Shown: piece after piece, positions 19,073 to 29,809 of the stretch | Position numbering within the stretch: the stretch's first letter is position 1 | How the letters are laid out: each line of letters begins with the position of its first letter | NCBI GenBank assembly: GCA_903882665.1 | Contig: CAIRXW010000014.1 | Location: 62,001 to 126,000 of the forward strand | Length of the DNA: 64,000 nt | Origin: an uncultured Chlorobiaceae bacterium | GTDB lineage: Bacteria > Bacteroidota > Chlorobiia > Chlorobiales > Chlorobiaceae | Reading direction: 5' to 3' | The notes under the pieces: model-generated | Databases searched by the model: none | Seen by the model: the letters and a program-made list of their open reading frames with translations, nothing else | What the model was told of the DNA's origin: nothing | Translations under genes and position numbers: made by a program

Positions 19073-20343
19073 TACCATCCCCTTAGCTTCATGGCTTCGG
19101 CTACGCGTTGTACGGCCACAATGTATGCTGCCATACGGTTATGCACATTGCGAGTTTGGGCGGTTTGCTGCATACTATAGAACGCGGTTTTTATCTTTTT
19201 TTCAAGCCGCCGATGCACCTCCTCCTCTTCCCAGTAGTATCCACTGGCGTTCTGCACCATCTCAAAGTATGAAACCGTTACCCCTCCGGCGTTGCAGAGC
19301 AGGTCGGGGATGAGGGTGATCCCGTTCGTATACAGTATGGCGTCTGCCTCAGGGGTGGTTGCTCCGTTGGCCAGTTCAGCGATAATTTTGGCCTTGATTT
19401 TCTGTGCGTTACGTTCAGTGATAACCTCTTCAAGGGCAGACGGAAAAAGGACGTCAACGTCCAGTTCAAGCAGCGCTTCATTGGAGAGCGCCTCTGCTTC
19501 AGGAAAACCGGTGACAGAGCCGGTCTGTTTTTTATGGGCCATGACATGTTCATAGGCTAACCCATCGGGGTTGTAGATGCCACCTTTTGAGTCCGAAACG
19601 GAGACAACTTTCATGCCGAGCAGCTCAGCTCCAAGCTTGTGGGCAAATGAACCGGCGTTGCCATATCCCTGGATTGCAGCGGTTGATCCTTTACTCTTGA
19701 GGCCAATGGCTGCAGCAGCCTCCCGCACACAGATTATTCCTCCTCGTGCCGTGGCGTCACCTCTTCCTGCAGAACCGCCAAGCGCAAGAGGTTTTCCGGT
19801 GATGACGCCAAATTCGTTCTGTCCCTGCATTATGGAATATTCATCCAGCATCCATGCCATGACCTGGGGAGAGGTGTACATGTCAGGGGCCGGAATATCT
19901 TTTTTTGGGCCGAGGAAACTTCCAAGCTGTCGGATATAGGCGCGTGAGAGCCGTTCCAGTTCGCCGGCCGACATGTTTTTCGGATTGCAGATGATCCCTC
20001 CTTTGCCGCCGCCGAGAGGAATATCCATAAGAGCGGTTTTCCAGGTCATCCATGCGGCCAGTGCTCTTACCGTATCGATTGTTTCATCAGGATGAAAACG
20101 GATTCCACCCTTGTTTGGGCCACGGGCATCGTTATGCTGTACCCGGAAGCCGTGAAAGATTTGTGTGGTGCCGTTGTCCATTTTTACCGGCAGGGTGACA
20201 TGGAGTTCCCGTAAAGGCCAGCGGAGAAGCTCATGAGCCGCAGGGTCAAGTTCCATGAGAGCAGCGGCTTCATCCAGTTGGCGTTGCGCTGTTTTGAATG
20301 GATTCTCTCTTGAGTGTGGATCGCTCTCTTTTGTTGGATTCAT
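19069..20343 (-). CDS. gdhA: Glutamate dehydrogenase
   Basis: 424 aa from the ATG at 20343, which has an AGGAG ribosome-binding site 8 bases upstream; the frame runs 15 codons further without support. It catalyses reversible reductive amination of 2-oxoglutarate to glutamate. Motifs: [11 protein letters not shown], the catalytic-lysine region PLGGGKGGI, the substrate loop [20 protein letters not shown], and a Rossmann fingerprint ([14 protein letters not shown]). The length matches the small hexameric GDH class. Cofactor choice (NAD or NADP) cannot be settled by eye. Confidence 0.94.
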   Translation of the reverse strand: MNPTKESDPHSRENPFKTAQRQLDEAAALMELDPAAHELLRWPLRELHVTLPVKMDNGTTQIFHGFRVQHNDARGPNKGGIRFHPDETIDTVRALAAWMTWKTALMDIPLGGGKGGIICNPKNMSAGELERLSRAYIRQLGSFLGPKKDIPAPDMYTSPQVMAWMLDEYSIMQGQNEFGVITGKPLALGGSAGRGDATARGGIICVREAAAAIGLKSKGSTAAIQGYGNAGSFAHKLGAELLGMKVVSVSDSKGGIYNPDGLAYEHVMAHKKQTGSVTGFPEAEALSNEALLELDVDVLFPSALEEVITERNAQKIKAKIIAELANGATTPEADAILYTNGITLIPDLLCNAGGVTVSYFEMVQNASGYYWEEEEVHRRLEKKIKTAFYSMQQTAQTRNVHNRMAAYIVAVQRVAEAMKLRGWY

Positions 20344-20441
20344 GGCACATCTCCTTTTATCGTTTGCATGAAAGGCGCAGAGATACATTGACGGCTTTTT
20401 ACTGGATGCATCCGGCAGATGAAAAAGAGCCTTTGCTTTTT

Positions 20442-21239
20442 TCAGTCAATGGTAAAGCTGCCCTCATAGATGATTTTTGCCGGTCCGGCAAGAAAAAGAT
20501 CCTGCATATCTTCACTGAACTCGACTTGCAGGGTGTCACCGCTTTTTACCGTAATTTGAACGATGGTTGAGCTGATTTTACCGAGACGATAACTCATTAT
20601 GGCAGAGGCGACTGCGCCTGTACCACAGGCAAGGGTTTCCTCTTCGACCCCCCGTTCAAAGGTACGGAGAGCCAGAGAGTGCGGGGAGGTGATTTCAATA
20701 AAGTTGACATTGGTGCCTCCCGGAAAGATGTCGGTTCTGTGGCGGATGCTCTTCCCGGCCTCGTTCACATTGATGGCATCAAGATTGGATGTATAAATAA
20801 TGGCATGGGGAGAGCCGGTATTGACCGCGTAACAACACTCTCCTTCGATTTCCAGGTTGTCTCTGAATCCTTCCGGAGGAAGCATTTTCAGCTTGACACT
20901 TTCCGGCCCGATAACCCAGCCGTCGTAGCGGTTGCCGTTGGCTTCAAAGGTATAAGCATTGCCGGAAGCCGCAGGAATCCCGATGGTGGATGCGAAATAG
21001 ACAGCACACCTGCCTCCGTTACCGCACATTGAGCCAGGAAAACCATCGGCATTATGGTATTTCATGCTGAACGAATATTCTGCGGATGTTTCGATGAGGA
21101 TCAGCCCATCCGCCCCGATCCCTGTTCTTCTGGTGCAAAGTTTTTGTATCTGCAACGGGGAAAGCTGGATGGAACGGCTCCTGTTGTCGATGACAATAAA
21201 GTCATTGCCTGCCCCGGAGAGTTTAGTGAACGTGATCAT
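20442..21239 (-). CDS. dapF: Diaminopimelate epimerase
   Basis: Converts LL- to meso-diaminopimelate for lysine and peptidoglycan synthesis. The start at 21239 gives [14 protein letters not shown], the conserved N-terminus; the frame continues 24 codons upstream without homology. Both catalytic cysteines are present: in MCGNGGRCA and in [10 protein letters not shown]. Length 265 aa is normal. It is a leftward gene 98 bases upstream of gdhA; a shared transcript is possible but not shown. Confidence 0.94.
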   Translation of the reverse strand: MITFTKLSGAGNDFIVIDNRSRSIQLSPLQIQKLCTRRTGIGADGLILIETSAEYSFSMKYHNADGFPGSMCGNGGRCAVYFASTIGIPAASGNAYTFEANGNRYDGWVIGPESVKLKMLPPEGFRDNLEIEGECCYAVNTGSPHAIIYTSNLDAINVNEAGKSIRHRTDIFPGGTNVNFIEITSPHSLALRTFERGVEEETLACGTGAVASAIMSYRLGKISSTIVQITVKSGDTLQVEFSEDMQDLFLAGPAKIIYEGSFTID

Positions 21240-21656
21240 TATGCAGTTTAACGTGTTCAGGATTGAAGGGTTCCCGGTCGTTGCAACTTGTTGGCTTAAG
21301 GTGTCAATCAAGGGTTACAACAAGCGCTTTCATACTGTAGAATAGAACAATAGCGCACCAATGCGGATGTAAAATAATTTATTATTAAATATTTTTTCTT
21401 ATTTTATTCACTGTTGTGTGGAGTGGTTTGTCCGGAAAATATCTGACTTAAACTGATTTTTTAATTGTTTTTTTTATAGATTTTAAGCTCAAGGGTCATC
21501 TCTTGTTGCGTTTTGATCTTCGAAAAAGCTTACAGTGCCATGTGCGTTTTTTGCTCGGAGGGTTTTACTGGATTATTTTATAGCAAGTTATAGCGCAACA
21601 GTTTTCTTTTTGGTTTCTTCAACCTGAATTATGTCCAAAAAAAAGGAGAGAATACG
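21240..21656. promoter_or_regulatory. 417-base AT-rich divergent region between dapF and pscA
   Basis: There is no coding sequence here. The half near pscA is very AT-rich with long T runs and should hold the reaction-centre promoter. A weak candidate is TTGCTC followed, about 17 bases on, by TATTTT (around 21549-21578). A strong ribosome-binding site AAGGAGAG lies 6 bases before the pscA ATG. No clear operator is visible. Confidence 0.5.
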
Positions 21657-23852
21657 ATGGCTGAACAAGTGAATCCGGCAGGAGTAAAGCCAAAGGGCAC
21701 TGTCCCACCACCCAAGGGGAATGCTCCTTCCCCCAAGGGAAACGGTGCCTCGGGTGCTCCGTCTGTTATCAAGGAGCAGGATGCCTCCAAAATGAGACGG
21801 TTTCTTTTCCAGCGAACAGAGACCCGCTCAACGAAGTGGTTCCAGATTTTTGATACCGACAAGATTGATGATGAGCAGGTCGTCGGTGCTCACCTTGCGT
21901 TGCTTGGTGTGCTGGGCTTTCTTATGGCGATCTACTATATCTCCGGAATTCAGGTCTTTCCGTGGGGTGCGCCCGGTTTTCATGACAACTGGTTTTATTT
22001 GACCATCAAGCCAAGAATGGTCTCTCTCGGTATTGATACCTACAGTACGAAAACAGAAGATATCGAGCTTGCCGCTACAAAACTTCTCGAATGGGCACTC
22101 TTTCATTTTGTTTCAGGTTCAGTTCTTATGTTTGGCGGATGGCGTCACTGGACACACAATCTCACCAATCCGTTTACTGGTCGTACCGGTAATTTCCGTG
22201 ACTTCAGGTTCCTCGGCAAGTTCGGTGATGTTGTTTTCAGCGGAATGAGCGCAAAAAGCTACCGTGAGGCACTTGGACCTCACGCAGTCTATATGTCGCT
22301 GCTTTTTCTTGGCTGGGGTCTCTTGATGTGGTTTTTGCTCGGTTTTGAGCCGTATCCCGATTTCCAGAAGATCAACGCCGAGACATTCATGTCGTTTGTC
22401 TTTGCTGTTATTTTCTTTTCCATGGGTATTTACTGGTGGAACAATCCTCCGAATGCAGCCACTCATCTGAACGATGACATGAAAGCGGCATTTTCGGTAC
22501 ACCTCACAGCAATGGGTTACATCAGCATTGCGTGTGGCTGTATTGCTTTCGTTGCATTCCAGCAGCCATCATTTGCCGCCTATTACAAGGAGCTCGACAA
22601 TCTGGTTTTTTATCTTTACGGCGAGCCTTTCAACAGGGTCAGCTATAATTTTGTGCAGGAGGGTGGCAGGATTATCTCCGGTACAAAAGAGTTTGCCGAC
22701 TTTGAGGCTTTTGCCATTATGCCGAAGAACGGTTCCACATTTGGTATGGCAAGGACGGTCATCAACCTTATTACCTTCAACCACATCATCTGCGGCGTTC
22801 TCTATGTTTTTGCCGGAGTCTACCATGGTGGTCAGTACCTCCTCAAAATCCAGCTCAACGGCCTTTACAGCCAGATCAAGTCAGTCTTTATTACCAAAGG
22901 ACGTGATCAGGAAGTCCAGGTCAAGATTCTGGGTTCTGTCATGGCGCTCTGCTTTGCAACCATGCTTTCAGTTTATGCGGTAATCTGCTGGAATACCATT
23001 TGTGAGCTGAATCTTTTTGGCACGAACATCCTGATGTCGTTCTACTGGCTGAAACCGCTTCCGATTTTCCAGTGGATGTTCCGCGATCCGAGTATCAATG
23101 ACTGGGTCATGGTGCATGTTATTGTTGCGGGTTCGCTCTTCTCCTTGATCGCGTTGGTGCGTATTGCATTCTTTTCGCATACCTCACCGTTATGGGATGA
23201 TCTTGGCCTCAAGAAAAACTCGTACTCCTTCCCTTGCCTCGGGCCTGTTTACGGTGGTACCTGTGGTGTTTCGATCCAGGATCAGCTCTGGTTTGCCATG
23301 TTGTGGGGAATCAAGGGTCTTTCTGCTGTTGCCTGGTATATCGATGGTGCATGGATTGCTTCGATGATGTATGGTGTTCCGGCTGCCGATGCAAAAGCCT
23401 GGGATTCCGTTGCCGGACTTCATCATCACTATACGTCGGGAATTTTCTACTATTTCTGGACAGAGACCGTGAATATTTTTTCAAGTTCGCATCTGTCAAC
23501 CATTCTGATGATTGGTCATCTTACCTGGTTTATCAGCTTTGCTGTATGGTTTGAAGATCGCGGTTCACGTCTTGAAGGTGCCGATATCCAGACAAGAACA
23601 GTTCGCTGGCTTGGGAAGAAGTTCCTGAATCGCGATGTTGCCTTCCGCTTCCCGGTGCTGACAATATCGGACTCGAAGATGGCTGGTACGTTCCTTTACT
23701 TTGGCGGTGTTTTCATGCTGGTCTTCCTTTTTATCGGCAACGGGTTCTATCAAACGGATTCTCCCTTGCCGCCACAGGTTGCTGATGCGGCCGTTTCAGG
23801 GCAGGTTATGCTGACACAGGTTGTAGACTATCTGATGAAGCTGATTGCTTGA
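21657..23852 (+). CDS. pscA: Photosystem P840 reaction centre large subunit
   Basis: 731-aa core of the homodimeric type I reaction centre of green sulfur bacteria. It binds the bacteriochlorophyll a special pair P840, the chlorophyll a primary acceptor and, between two copies, the FX iron-sulfur cluster. The FX ligand loop is visible as CLGPVYGGTC. About eleven hydrophobic segments are spread along the chain, with many membrane histidines (HHHYTSGIF; NHIICGVLYVFAGVYHGG). The N-terminus is a Pro/Lys-rich soluble stretch (about 1-45). pscB follows 90 bases downstream, separated by a strong hairpin. Confidence 0.98.
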   Translation: MAEQVNPAGVKPKGTVPPPKGNAPSPKGNGASGAPSVIKEQDASKMRRFLFQRTETRSTKWFQIFDTDKIDDEQVVGAHLALLGVLGFLMAIYYISGIQVFPWGAPGFHDNWFYLTIKPRMVSLGIDTYSTKTEDIELAATKLLEWALFHFVSGSVLMFGGWRHWTHNLTNPFTGRTGNFRDFRFLGKFGDVVFSGMSAKSYREALGPHAVYMSLLFLGWGLLMWFLLGFEPYPDFQKINAETFMSFVFAVIFFSMGIYWWNNPPNAATHLNDDMKAAFSVHLTAMGYISIACGCIAFVAFQQPSFAAYYKELDNLVFYLYGEPFNRVSYNFVQEGGRIISGTKEFADFEAFAIMPKNGSTFGMARTVINLITFNHIICGVLYVFAGVYHGGQYLLKIQLNGLYSQIKSVFITKGRDQEVQVKILGSVMALCFATMLSVYAVICWNTICELNLFGTNILMSFYWLKPLPIFQWMFRDPSINDWVMVHVIVAGSLFSLIALVRIAFFSHTSPLWDDLGLKKNSYSFPCLGPVYGGTCGVSIQDQLWFAMLWGIKGLSAVAWYIDGAWIASMMYGVPAADAKAWDSVAGLHHHYTSGIFYYFWTETVNIFSSSHLSTILMIGHLTWFISFAVWFEDRGSRLEGADIQTRTVRWLGKKFLNRDVAFRFPVLTISDSKMAGTFLYFGGVFMLVFLFIGNGFYQTDSPLPPQVADAAVSGQVMLTQVVDYLMKLIA

Positions 23853-23861
23853 TTTCTCTTC

Positions 23862-23903
23862 ATTGCCGAAAAGGTGGTAACATCTTTTCGGCAATGATTT
23901 TTT
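23862..23903 (+). terminator. Strong hairpin with T-run between pscA and pscB
   Basis: A perfect 12-bp stem (ATTGCCGAAAAG at 23862-23873 with CTTTTCGGCAAT at 23884-23895) has a 10-base loop and is followed by a T-rich run. It lies 9 bases after the pscA stop and 40 bases before pscB. It can act as a partial terminator, or as a 3' stabiliser that lets pscA mRNA outnumber pscB. Confidence 0.85.
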
Positions 23904-23942
23904 CTTGTAAAGTTTATCCTGTAATTAAAGAGGAGGGTTTTT

Positions 23943-24809
23943 ATGGCCGATCCTGTACAAAAGCCAGATATATCGTCAGCACCTGCCGCAAAGGGTCAGC
24001 CTGCCGTACCAAAAGCCTCTGCTCCGGCAGCAAAGCAGGCAGTTGCAAAATCAGAGGGGGTTCCCCAGAAGCAGAATGGCAAGCTTAGGATGGAACCGCT
24101 CAATGTCAATCTCGGAAGAAGCGGTTTGCCGCAGGAATCAGCTTTTCCTGTGAAGAAAGAAGCCGCAAAACCAGCTCCAGGTGCAAAACCGGCACCGGTT
24201 CCAAAGCCGGCAGCAGGAGCGAAGTCCGCACCAGAAGCAAAACCGGCAGCAGGAGCGAAACCGGCAGCGGGAGCGAAACCGGCGGCAGGCGCAAAACCAG
24301 CAGCAGGAGCAAAACCGGCAGCAGGTGCGAAACCAGCAGCGGGAGCAAAACCGGCGGCAGGCGCAAAGCCAGCAGCAGGAGCGAAACCGGAAGCAGGCGC
24401 AAAGCCAGCCGCACCGGTCGCAAAAGTGGCTCCTGCAGCAAAAGCGGCACCGGCAGAAGCTGCCGCTCAGCCTGTTTTGAAAAAAGCGGCACCGAGAGCG
24501 AAATCACACTATTTTATTATTGAAAACCTCTGTGTCGGTTGTGGACTCTGTCTTGACAAGTGTCCGCCGAAAGTGAAGGCCATTGGCTACAAATTTTATG
24601 GTGACGTTCAGGAGGGTGGCTTCAGGGCTTATATTGATCAGGATGCCTGTATTTCCTGTTCAGCCTGTTTTTCTTCAGATGAATGTCCTGCAGGAGCACT
24701 TATCGAAGTACTTCCTGATGGTGAAGTGCTTGATTTTACCTTTACTCCACCCGAAAGACTTGATTTTGATCTGAGGTTTTTGCACCGGTTTCATCGCGAA
24801 GTGCGCTAA
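23943..24809 (+). CDS. pscB: Photosystem P840 reaction centre iron-sulfur protein (FA/FB)
   Basis: 288-aa subunit carrying the terminal FA and FB [4Fe-4S] clusters, passing electrons from FX to ferredoxin. The C-terminal third has CVGCGLCLDKCPP and CISCSACFSSDEC, the two cluster sites; the second has an extra residue before the last Cys. The N-terminal two thirds is a Lys/Ala/Pro-rich, low-complexity arm that includes nine tandem six-residue repeats. Such an arm is typical of PscB. GAGGAG ribosome-binding site. A terminator follows the gene. Confidence 0.96.
   Translation: MADPVQKPDISSAPAAKGQPAVPKASAPAAKQAVAKSEGVPQKQNGKLRMEPLNVNLGRSGLPQESAFPVKKEAAKPAPGAKPAPVPKPAAGAKSAPEAKPAAGAKPAAGAKPAAGAKPAAGAKPAAGAKPAAGAKPAAGAKPAAGAKPEAGAKPAAPVAKVAPAAKAAPAEAAAQPVLKKAAPRAKSHYFIIENLCVGCGLCLDKCPPKVKAIGYKFYGDVQEGGFRAYIDQDACISCSACFSSDECPAGALIEVLPDGEVLDFTFTPPERLDFDLRFLHRFHREVR
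24239..24400 (+). repeat. Nine tandem 18-bp repeats inside pscB (KPAAGA units)
   Basis: Nine consecutive 18-base units encode KPAAGA eight times and then KPEAGA. Units differ mainly at third codon positions, so the array has been kept at protein level while the DNA drifted. It sits in the flexible N-terminal arm of PscB, outside the Fe-S domain. Confidence 0.92.
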
Positions 24810-24838
24810 GAGCTGTCTGGTTTTGTGATTTGTTTTAT

Positions 24839-24875
24839 AAAAGCATTGCCTCCCCGGAAGCAATGCTTTTTTTTT
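24839..24875 (+). terminator. Intrinsic terminator after pscB
   Basis: AAAAGCATTGC (24839-24849) pairs perfectly with GCAATGCTTTT (24860-24870), followed by a run of T residues. It ends just before the glycosyltransferase gene. Confidence 0.9.
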
Positions 24876-24892
24876 GAAGATGATGAACGCTT

Positions 24893-25681
24893 ATGTCGTT
24901 ACAAAATAACGTTGCACCGCACAATCCATCTCTGCCACTCTGTGATGAAGCCGAGACAACAAGCCATACCCTTGTCATCATACCAACGTTCAATGAGGCA
25001 GACAATATTGGCAAATTGATCGCTGACCTCAGAGAGCTTTATCCACTTACGGTTGATATTCTTGTCATTGATGATAACTCTCCTGACGGAACTGCCGGGA
25101 TTGTTCGTTCCATGCAACTGACGATGCGAGGGATTCATCTGATGATGCGGGAGCGAAAGCTGGGGCTTGGTACTGCATACATTACCGGCTTTCTGTTTGC
25201 ACTGCAAAAGGGTTATCGCTATATCGTCGAGATGGATGCCGATTTTTCGCATGATCCTGCAATGGTAGCGCGTTTTTTCGATGTCATGAGTGACGCTGAT
25301 CTGGTTATCGGGTCGCGTTACATGAACAATACGGTTAATGTTGTTAACTGGCCGCTTGGCAGGCTGATTCTTTCCAAACTGGCAAGCATCTATACGCGTT
25401 TTGTTACCGGCTTGCCTGTGGCCGATCCGACAAGCGGCTTTAAATGTTTCAATGCAGAGGTATTGCGCGCACTCGATCTTGAAAGAATCAACTCGCAGGG
25501 ATATTCATTTCAGATTGAGATGAATTTCAGAGTGTGGAAACAAGGGTTTATCATCAAGGAAATTCCCATTGTTTTTGTCGACCGGACGGTTGGCAAGTCG
25601 AAAATGACCCATCAGAATATTCGTGAGGCGGTCTGGATGGTGTGGTGGCTTAAAATAAAATCGGTTATCGGTCTCCTGTAG
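24893..25681 (+). CDS. Polyprenol-phosphate mannosyltransferase-like glycosyltransferase (family 2)
   Basis: 262 aa with the GT-A features of DPM1-type enzymes: VIIPTFNEADNIGKL, LVIDDNSPDGTA, the metal-binding EMDADFSHDP and the acceptor-side ADPTSGFKCF. Such enzymes load a sugar (mannose or glucose) from a nucleotide sugar onto polyprenyl phosphate at the membrane for later use in glycan or lipoprotein modification. There is no C-terminal GtrA-like or multi-span domain. The sugar is not predictable. It has the same orientation as pscAB but is behind a terminator, so a separate promoter is likely. Confidence 0.85.
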   Translation: MSLQNNVAPHNPSLPLCDEAETTSHTLVIIPTFNEADNIGKLIADLRELYPLTVDILVIDDNSPDGTAGIVRSMQLTMRGIHLMMRERKLGLGTAYITGFLFALQKGYRYIVEMDADFSHDPAMVARFFDVMSDADLVIGSRYMNNTVNVVNWPLGRLILSKLASIYTRFVTGLPVADPTSGFKCFNAEVLRALDLERINSQGYSFQIEMNFRVWKQGFIIKEIPIVFVDRTVGKSKMTHQNIREAVWMVWWLKIKSVIGLL

Positions 25682-25726
25682 GGGCAACCCCCGTGGTTGT
25701 CTTTACCGCCAACTGCGGGTCATAAA

Positions 25727-25759
25727 ATACAAAGCCCCCTGACATCCGGGGCTTTGTAT
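25727..25759. terminator. Bidirectional hairpin terminator between convergent genes
   Basis: ATACAAAGCCCC (25727-25738) pairs perfectly with GGGGCTTTGTAT (25748-25759) around a 9-base loop. It sits between the rightward glycosyltransferase and the leftward EF-G-like gene and can serve both, though T-runs on each side are modest. Confidence 0.75.
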
Positions 25760-25771
25760 CTTCAGGGTGTT

Positions 25772-27844
25772 TTATGATTTCTTTGCAGCAATGATCTGCT
25801 GGGCGATATCGGGGGGGGCCTCCTCGTAATGGCTGAAAGTGTAGGAGTATCGTGCCCGGCTCTGGGTAAGACGTGTCAGTGCGTGATGGAATGTTGTCAG
25901 CGAAGCCTGTGGAATGAGCGCATGGATGATCTGCATCCTGACATCGGAATCCATGCCAAGAATTTTCCCCCGTTTGCTTGAAATATCGCCAACGATTTCA
26001 CCGGTATACTGTTCTGGAGCATAGACATTCAAGGCAAAAACCGGTTCAAGCAGAAAGGGTTTTGCGTGGTCGAAAGCGTTTTTGAATGCCATGCTTGCGG
26101 CAATTTTAAAGGCGAATTCGGAGCTGTCGACAGGGTGAAATGAGCCGTCGTAGGCAATGGCTTTGAGATCAACGACTGGATAACCCGCCAGAATACCGTT
26201 GGTAATAGCTTCCCTCAGCCCTTTTTCAACAGCAGGGAGATATCTTGTCGGCACAACACCTCCAACAACTTCACTGGCAAATTCAAATCCGGTATCTCTT
26301 GCAAGTGGCTCAAGTTTTACCCATACATCGCCATACTGCCCTTTTCCACCAGACTGTTTTTTGTATTTGCCCTGGGCGGATGATGGTATCCGTATGGTTT
26401 CCCTGTAAGGAATCTTGATGGGAGAGATCTCAACCTTGACATTGAACTTTGTCTGAAGGCGGTTGATGATGGTATCAAGATGCGTTTCACCAAGGGTTTT
26501 CAGGATGGTCTGGTTGAACTCAATATCGTGCTCAATGGTAAAGCTGGGATCTTCTTCATGGAGGTGATGCAGGCCTGCGGAGATTTTTTCCTCATCACCC
26601 TGGGTGACGGGCATGATCGCGGTTGCCAGCATGGGCAATGGGAAAATGATCGGGCTGATCCGGCAACTGGTTCCCTTGTCGGCCAGAGTGTCGTTGGTAT
26701 GTGCATCTTTCAGCTTGACAACCATGCCGATATCTCCGGCAAGCAGTTTGTCTACGGGGCTTTTTTTCTGGCCGATGATGGTGAAGACCTGGCCGAGTTT
26801 TTCAAGTTGTCCGGTCTGGACATCAATCAGCTCATGGCCTGTTTCAATGTGGCCTGAATAGACTCTGAGGTAGGAGATTTCACCAACGCGTGGCTCGGAC
26901 ATTGTTTTAAAAATAAAAGCAATGGTTGCTCCGTCAGGGTTGGGTTGAATCAGGCTTCTGGTTTCATCGACCGTGCAGATTGCATGTTCCGGGCCACGTT
27001 CAATCGGCGATGGACAGAGGTTGACGATGACGTTCAGCAGTCGCTCTGTTCCGATCATGTGCAATGGTGAGGTGCAGAAAACGGGGAAAAAAGTTCTGGT
27101 AACCAGTGCCGATTTGATTCCTGTTCTCAACTCCTCCTCAGTAAGTGTCCCCTCTTCGAAAAAGCGGGTCATGAGTGCCTCGTCGGTCTCGGCAACTGCT
27201 TCGACCAGTTGCTGATGGAGTTCCTCGGCGCGCTTCAGATGATGATCGGGAATATCGGAGATGGTCATTCCTCCGGTTTTGTCGGGATTGAATTCAAGCT
27301 GCTTCATCAAGAGAACATCAATCAGTGTGTGGTGCCCGAGCCCCTCATCGGCGGGGAACTGAATCGGTGTGACAAGATGGCCGAAATGATCCTGGAGTGC
27401 CTGGATGGTGGCGTTGAAGTTGGTTCGGTCGGCATCGAGCTTGGTAAGAATAAAGAGGGTGGGTTTGTAGTACTCTTTGGTATACTCCCATATTGTATCA
27501 GTTCCTACTTCAACACCTGAAGCGGTATTGACGGTAATCAGGACGGTATCGGCGACCCGCATTGCCGACTTGACATCTCCGTGAAAATCGAGCAGGCCGG
27601 GAGTGTCGATCATATTGATTTTACAGTCATTCCAGAATCCATTAACAATACTGGTATTCAGGCTGTGTTTTCTTTGAATCTCATCGAGCGAGTAGTCGGA
27701 GAGGGTGTTCCCCTCGTCAATGGTGCCGAGTCGGTTTATGACGCCCATAGTCAGGGCCAGTGATTCAGCGAGGATGGTCTTGCCGCTTCCGGCATGGCCT
27801 GTAATGACAATGTTTCGCAATTGATCCGGTTGTACGGCTTGCAT
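25772..27844 (-). CDS. Elongation factor G-like GTPase (EF-G paralogue)
   Basis: 690-aa translational GTPase with the EF-G domain order. G1 is GHAGSGKT, G3 is DTPGLLDF, and G4 is TKLD instead of the usual NKxD. The sequence around G2 (IDEGNTLSDYSLDE) differs from canonical EF-G (where RGITI is expected). The C-terminal domains IV-V are present (GGKGQYGDVWVKLEP; GKILGMDSD). These departures mark a divergent paralogue, as found in several phyla next to a canonical fusA, rather than the housekeeping factor. Its role (ribosome recycling, stress or GTP-independent binding) is unknown. It is monocistronic, divergent from eno. Confidence 0.82.
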   Translation of the reverse strand: MQAVQPDQLRNIVITGHAGSGKTILAESLALTMGVINRLGTIDEGNTLSDYSLDEIQRKHSLNTSIVNGFWNDCKINMIDTPGLLDFHGDVKSAMRVADTVLITVNTASGVEVGTDTIWEYTKEYYKPTLFILTKLDADRTNFNATIQALQDHFGHLVTPIQFPADEGLGHHTLIDVLLMKQLEFNPDKTGGMTISDIPDHHLKRAEELHQQLVEAVAETDEALMTRFFEEGTLTEEELRTGIKSALVTRTFFPVFCTSPLHMIGTERLLNVIVNLCPSPIERGPEHAICTVDETRSLIQPNPDGATIAFIFKTMSEPRVGEISYLRVYSGHIETGHELIDVQTGQLEKLGQVFTIIGQKKSPVDKLLAGDIGMVVKLKDAHTNDTLADKGTSCRISPIIFPLPMLATAIMPVTQGDEEKISAGLHHLHEEDPSFTIEHDIEFNQTILKTLGETHLDTIINRLQTKFNVKVEISPIKIPYRETIRIPSSAQGKYKKQSGGKGQYGDVWVKLEPLARDTGFEFASEVVGGVVPTRYLPAVEKGLREAITNGILAGYPVVDLKAIAYDGSFHPVDSSEFAFKIAASMAFKNAFDHAKPFLLEPVFALNVYAPEQYTGEIVGDISSKRGKILGMDSDVRMQIIHALIPQASLTTFHHALTRLTQSRARYSYTFSHYEEAPPDIAQQIIAAKKS

Positions 27845-28057
27845 GGCAGGACTCCTTTTTTGACTGATGACGAAATAGCAGGCAGCATTGCTGGTTGGTG
27901 CAAAGGCACCTGATTAATAAAATAAACAAAAAAAAGTCTTCTTTGAAGTTACGGGAACAATGAAATGGTTATGAAAAAAAGATATATTTCCCAGTTCCTT
28001 CAAAGAAAGTGTGTTTCTTCAGCTCCTTTACGCACGGAAAGTATGTAAAAACCATAA

Positions 28058-29383
<1,326 letters not shown>

Positions 29384-29393
29384 AGAACTTTGC

Positions 29394-29432
29394 AGGGAGC
29401 CCGTTGTCAACAAGGGTTCCCTTTGCATTTTT
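29394..29432 (+). terminator. Intrinsic terminator after eno
   Basis: AGGGAGCCC (29394-29402) pairs with GGGTTCCCT (29414-29422) with one G-T pair. A small inner helix is possible, and a TTTTT run follows. It starts 11 bases after the eno stop. Confidence 0.75.
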
Positions 29433-29481
29433 CCTTCCTTGTGACTTCGGCGGCATTAGGAAAATAAAAGCGTTTTGATGC

Positions 29482-29790
29482 GTGACAAAGATTATCAAAA
29501 GAATCTGGGAGTATATCCATTCAAATCCGAAAAAATTTTTTTTCAGGATCGCATTTGCCTTGTTTGTTTTTTCGATGCTTTTTGACGATTACGGTATCGT
29601 AAAACGGTTCCGCATGGAAGCTGAGCACGAAATGCTTCTTGAACGGCAGAAGGTCGAGCAGAAGAGGATTATTGAGAACGAACAGCGCATCAGGTATGCT
29701 CTTGAGCCTGATAGTATAGAAAAGGCTGCAAGGGAGAGATACAATTTCCGAAAGCCTGGAGAAACGCTTTTTATCATCAGAGAGAAATAA
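29482..29790 (+). CDS. FtsB/DivIC-family septum formation protein
   Basis: A 102-aa bitopic protein. It has a basic N-terminus, one hydrophobic segment (FRIAFALFVFSMLF), then a charged heptad-rich helix (EHEMLLERQKVEQKRIIENEQ). The C-terminal motif ALEPDSIEKAARERYNFRKPGE matches the DivIC/FtsB family (xxIExxARExxxxxxPGE). It would sit in the divisome with FtsL and FtsQ. It begins at GTG; an ATG at 29478 is out of frame. Location beside eno matches the common eno-ftsB order in bacteria. Confidence 0.82.
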   Translation: MTKIIKRIWEYIHSNPKKFFFRIAFALFVFSMLFDDYGIVKRFRMEAEHEMLLERQKVEQKRIIENEQRIRYALEPDSIEKAARERYNFRKPGETLFIIREK

Positions 29791-29809
29791 TTATTCCTGT
29801 AACAGCTCA

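Noticed and set aside
24239-24400. CRISPR array
   Set aside because: The 18-bp units are contiguous with no spacers and encode a protein repeat.
24106-24507. Leftward leucine-rich frame opposite the pscB repeats
   Set aside because: It is the antisense shadow of the KPAAGA array; leucine arises from reversed Ala/Gly codons.
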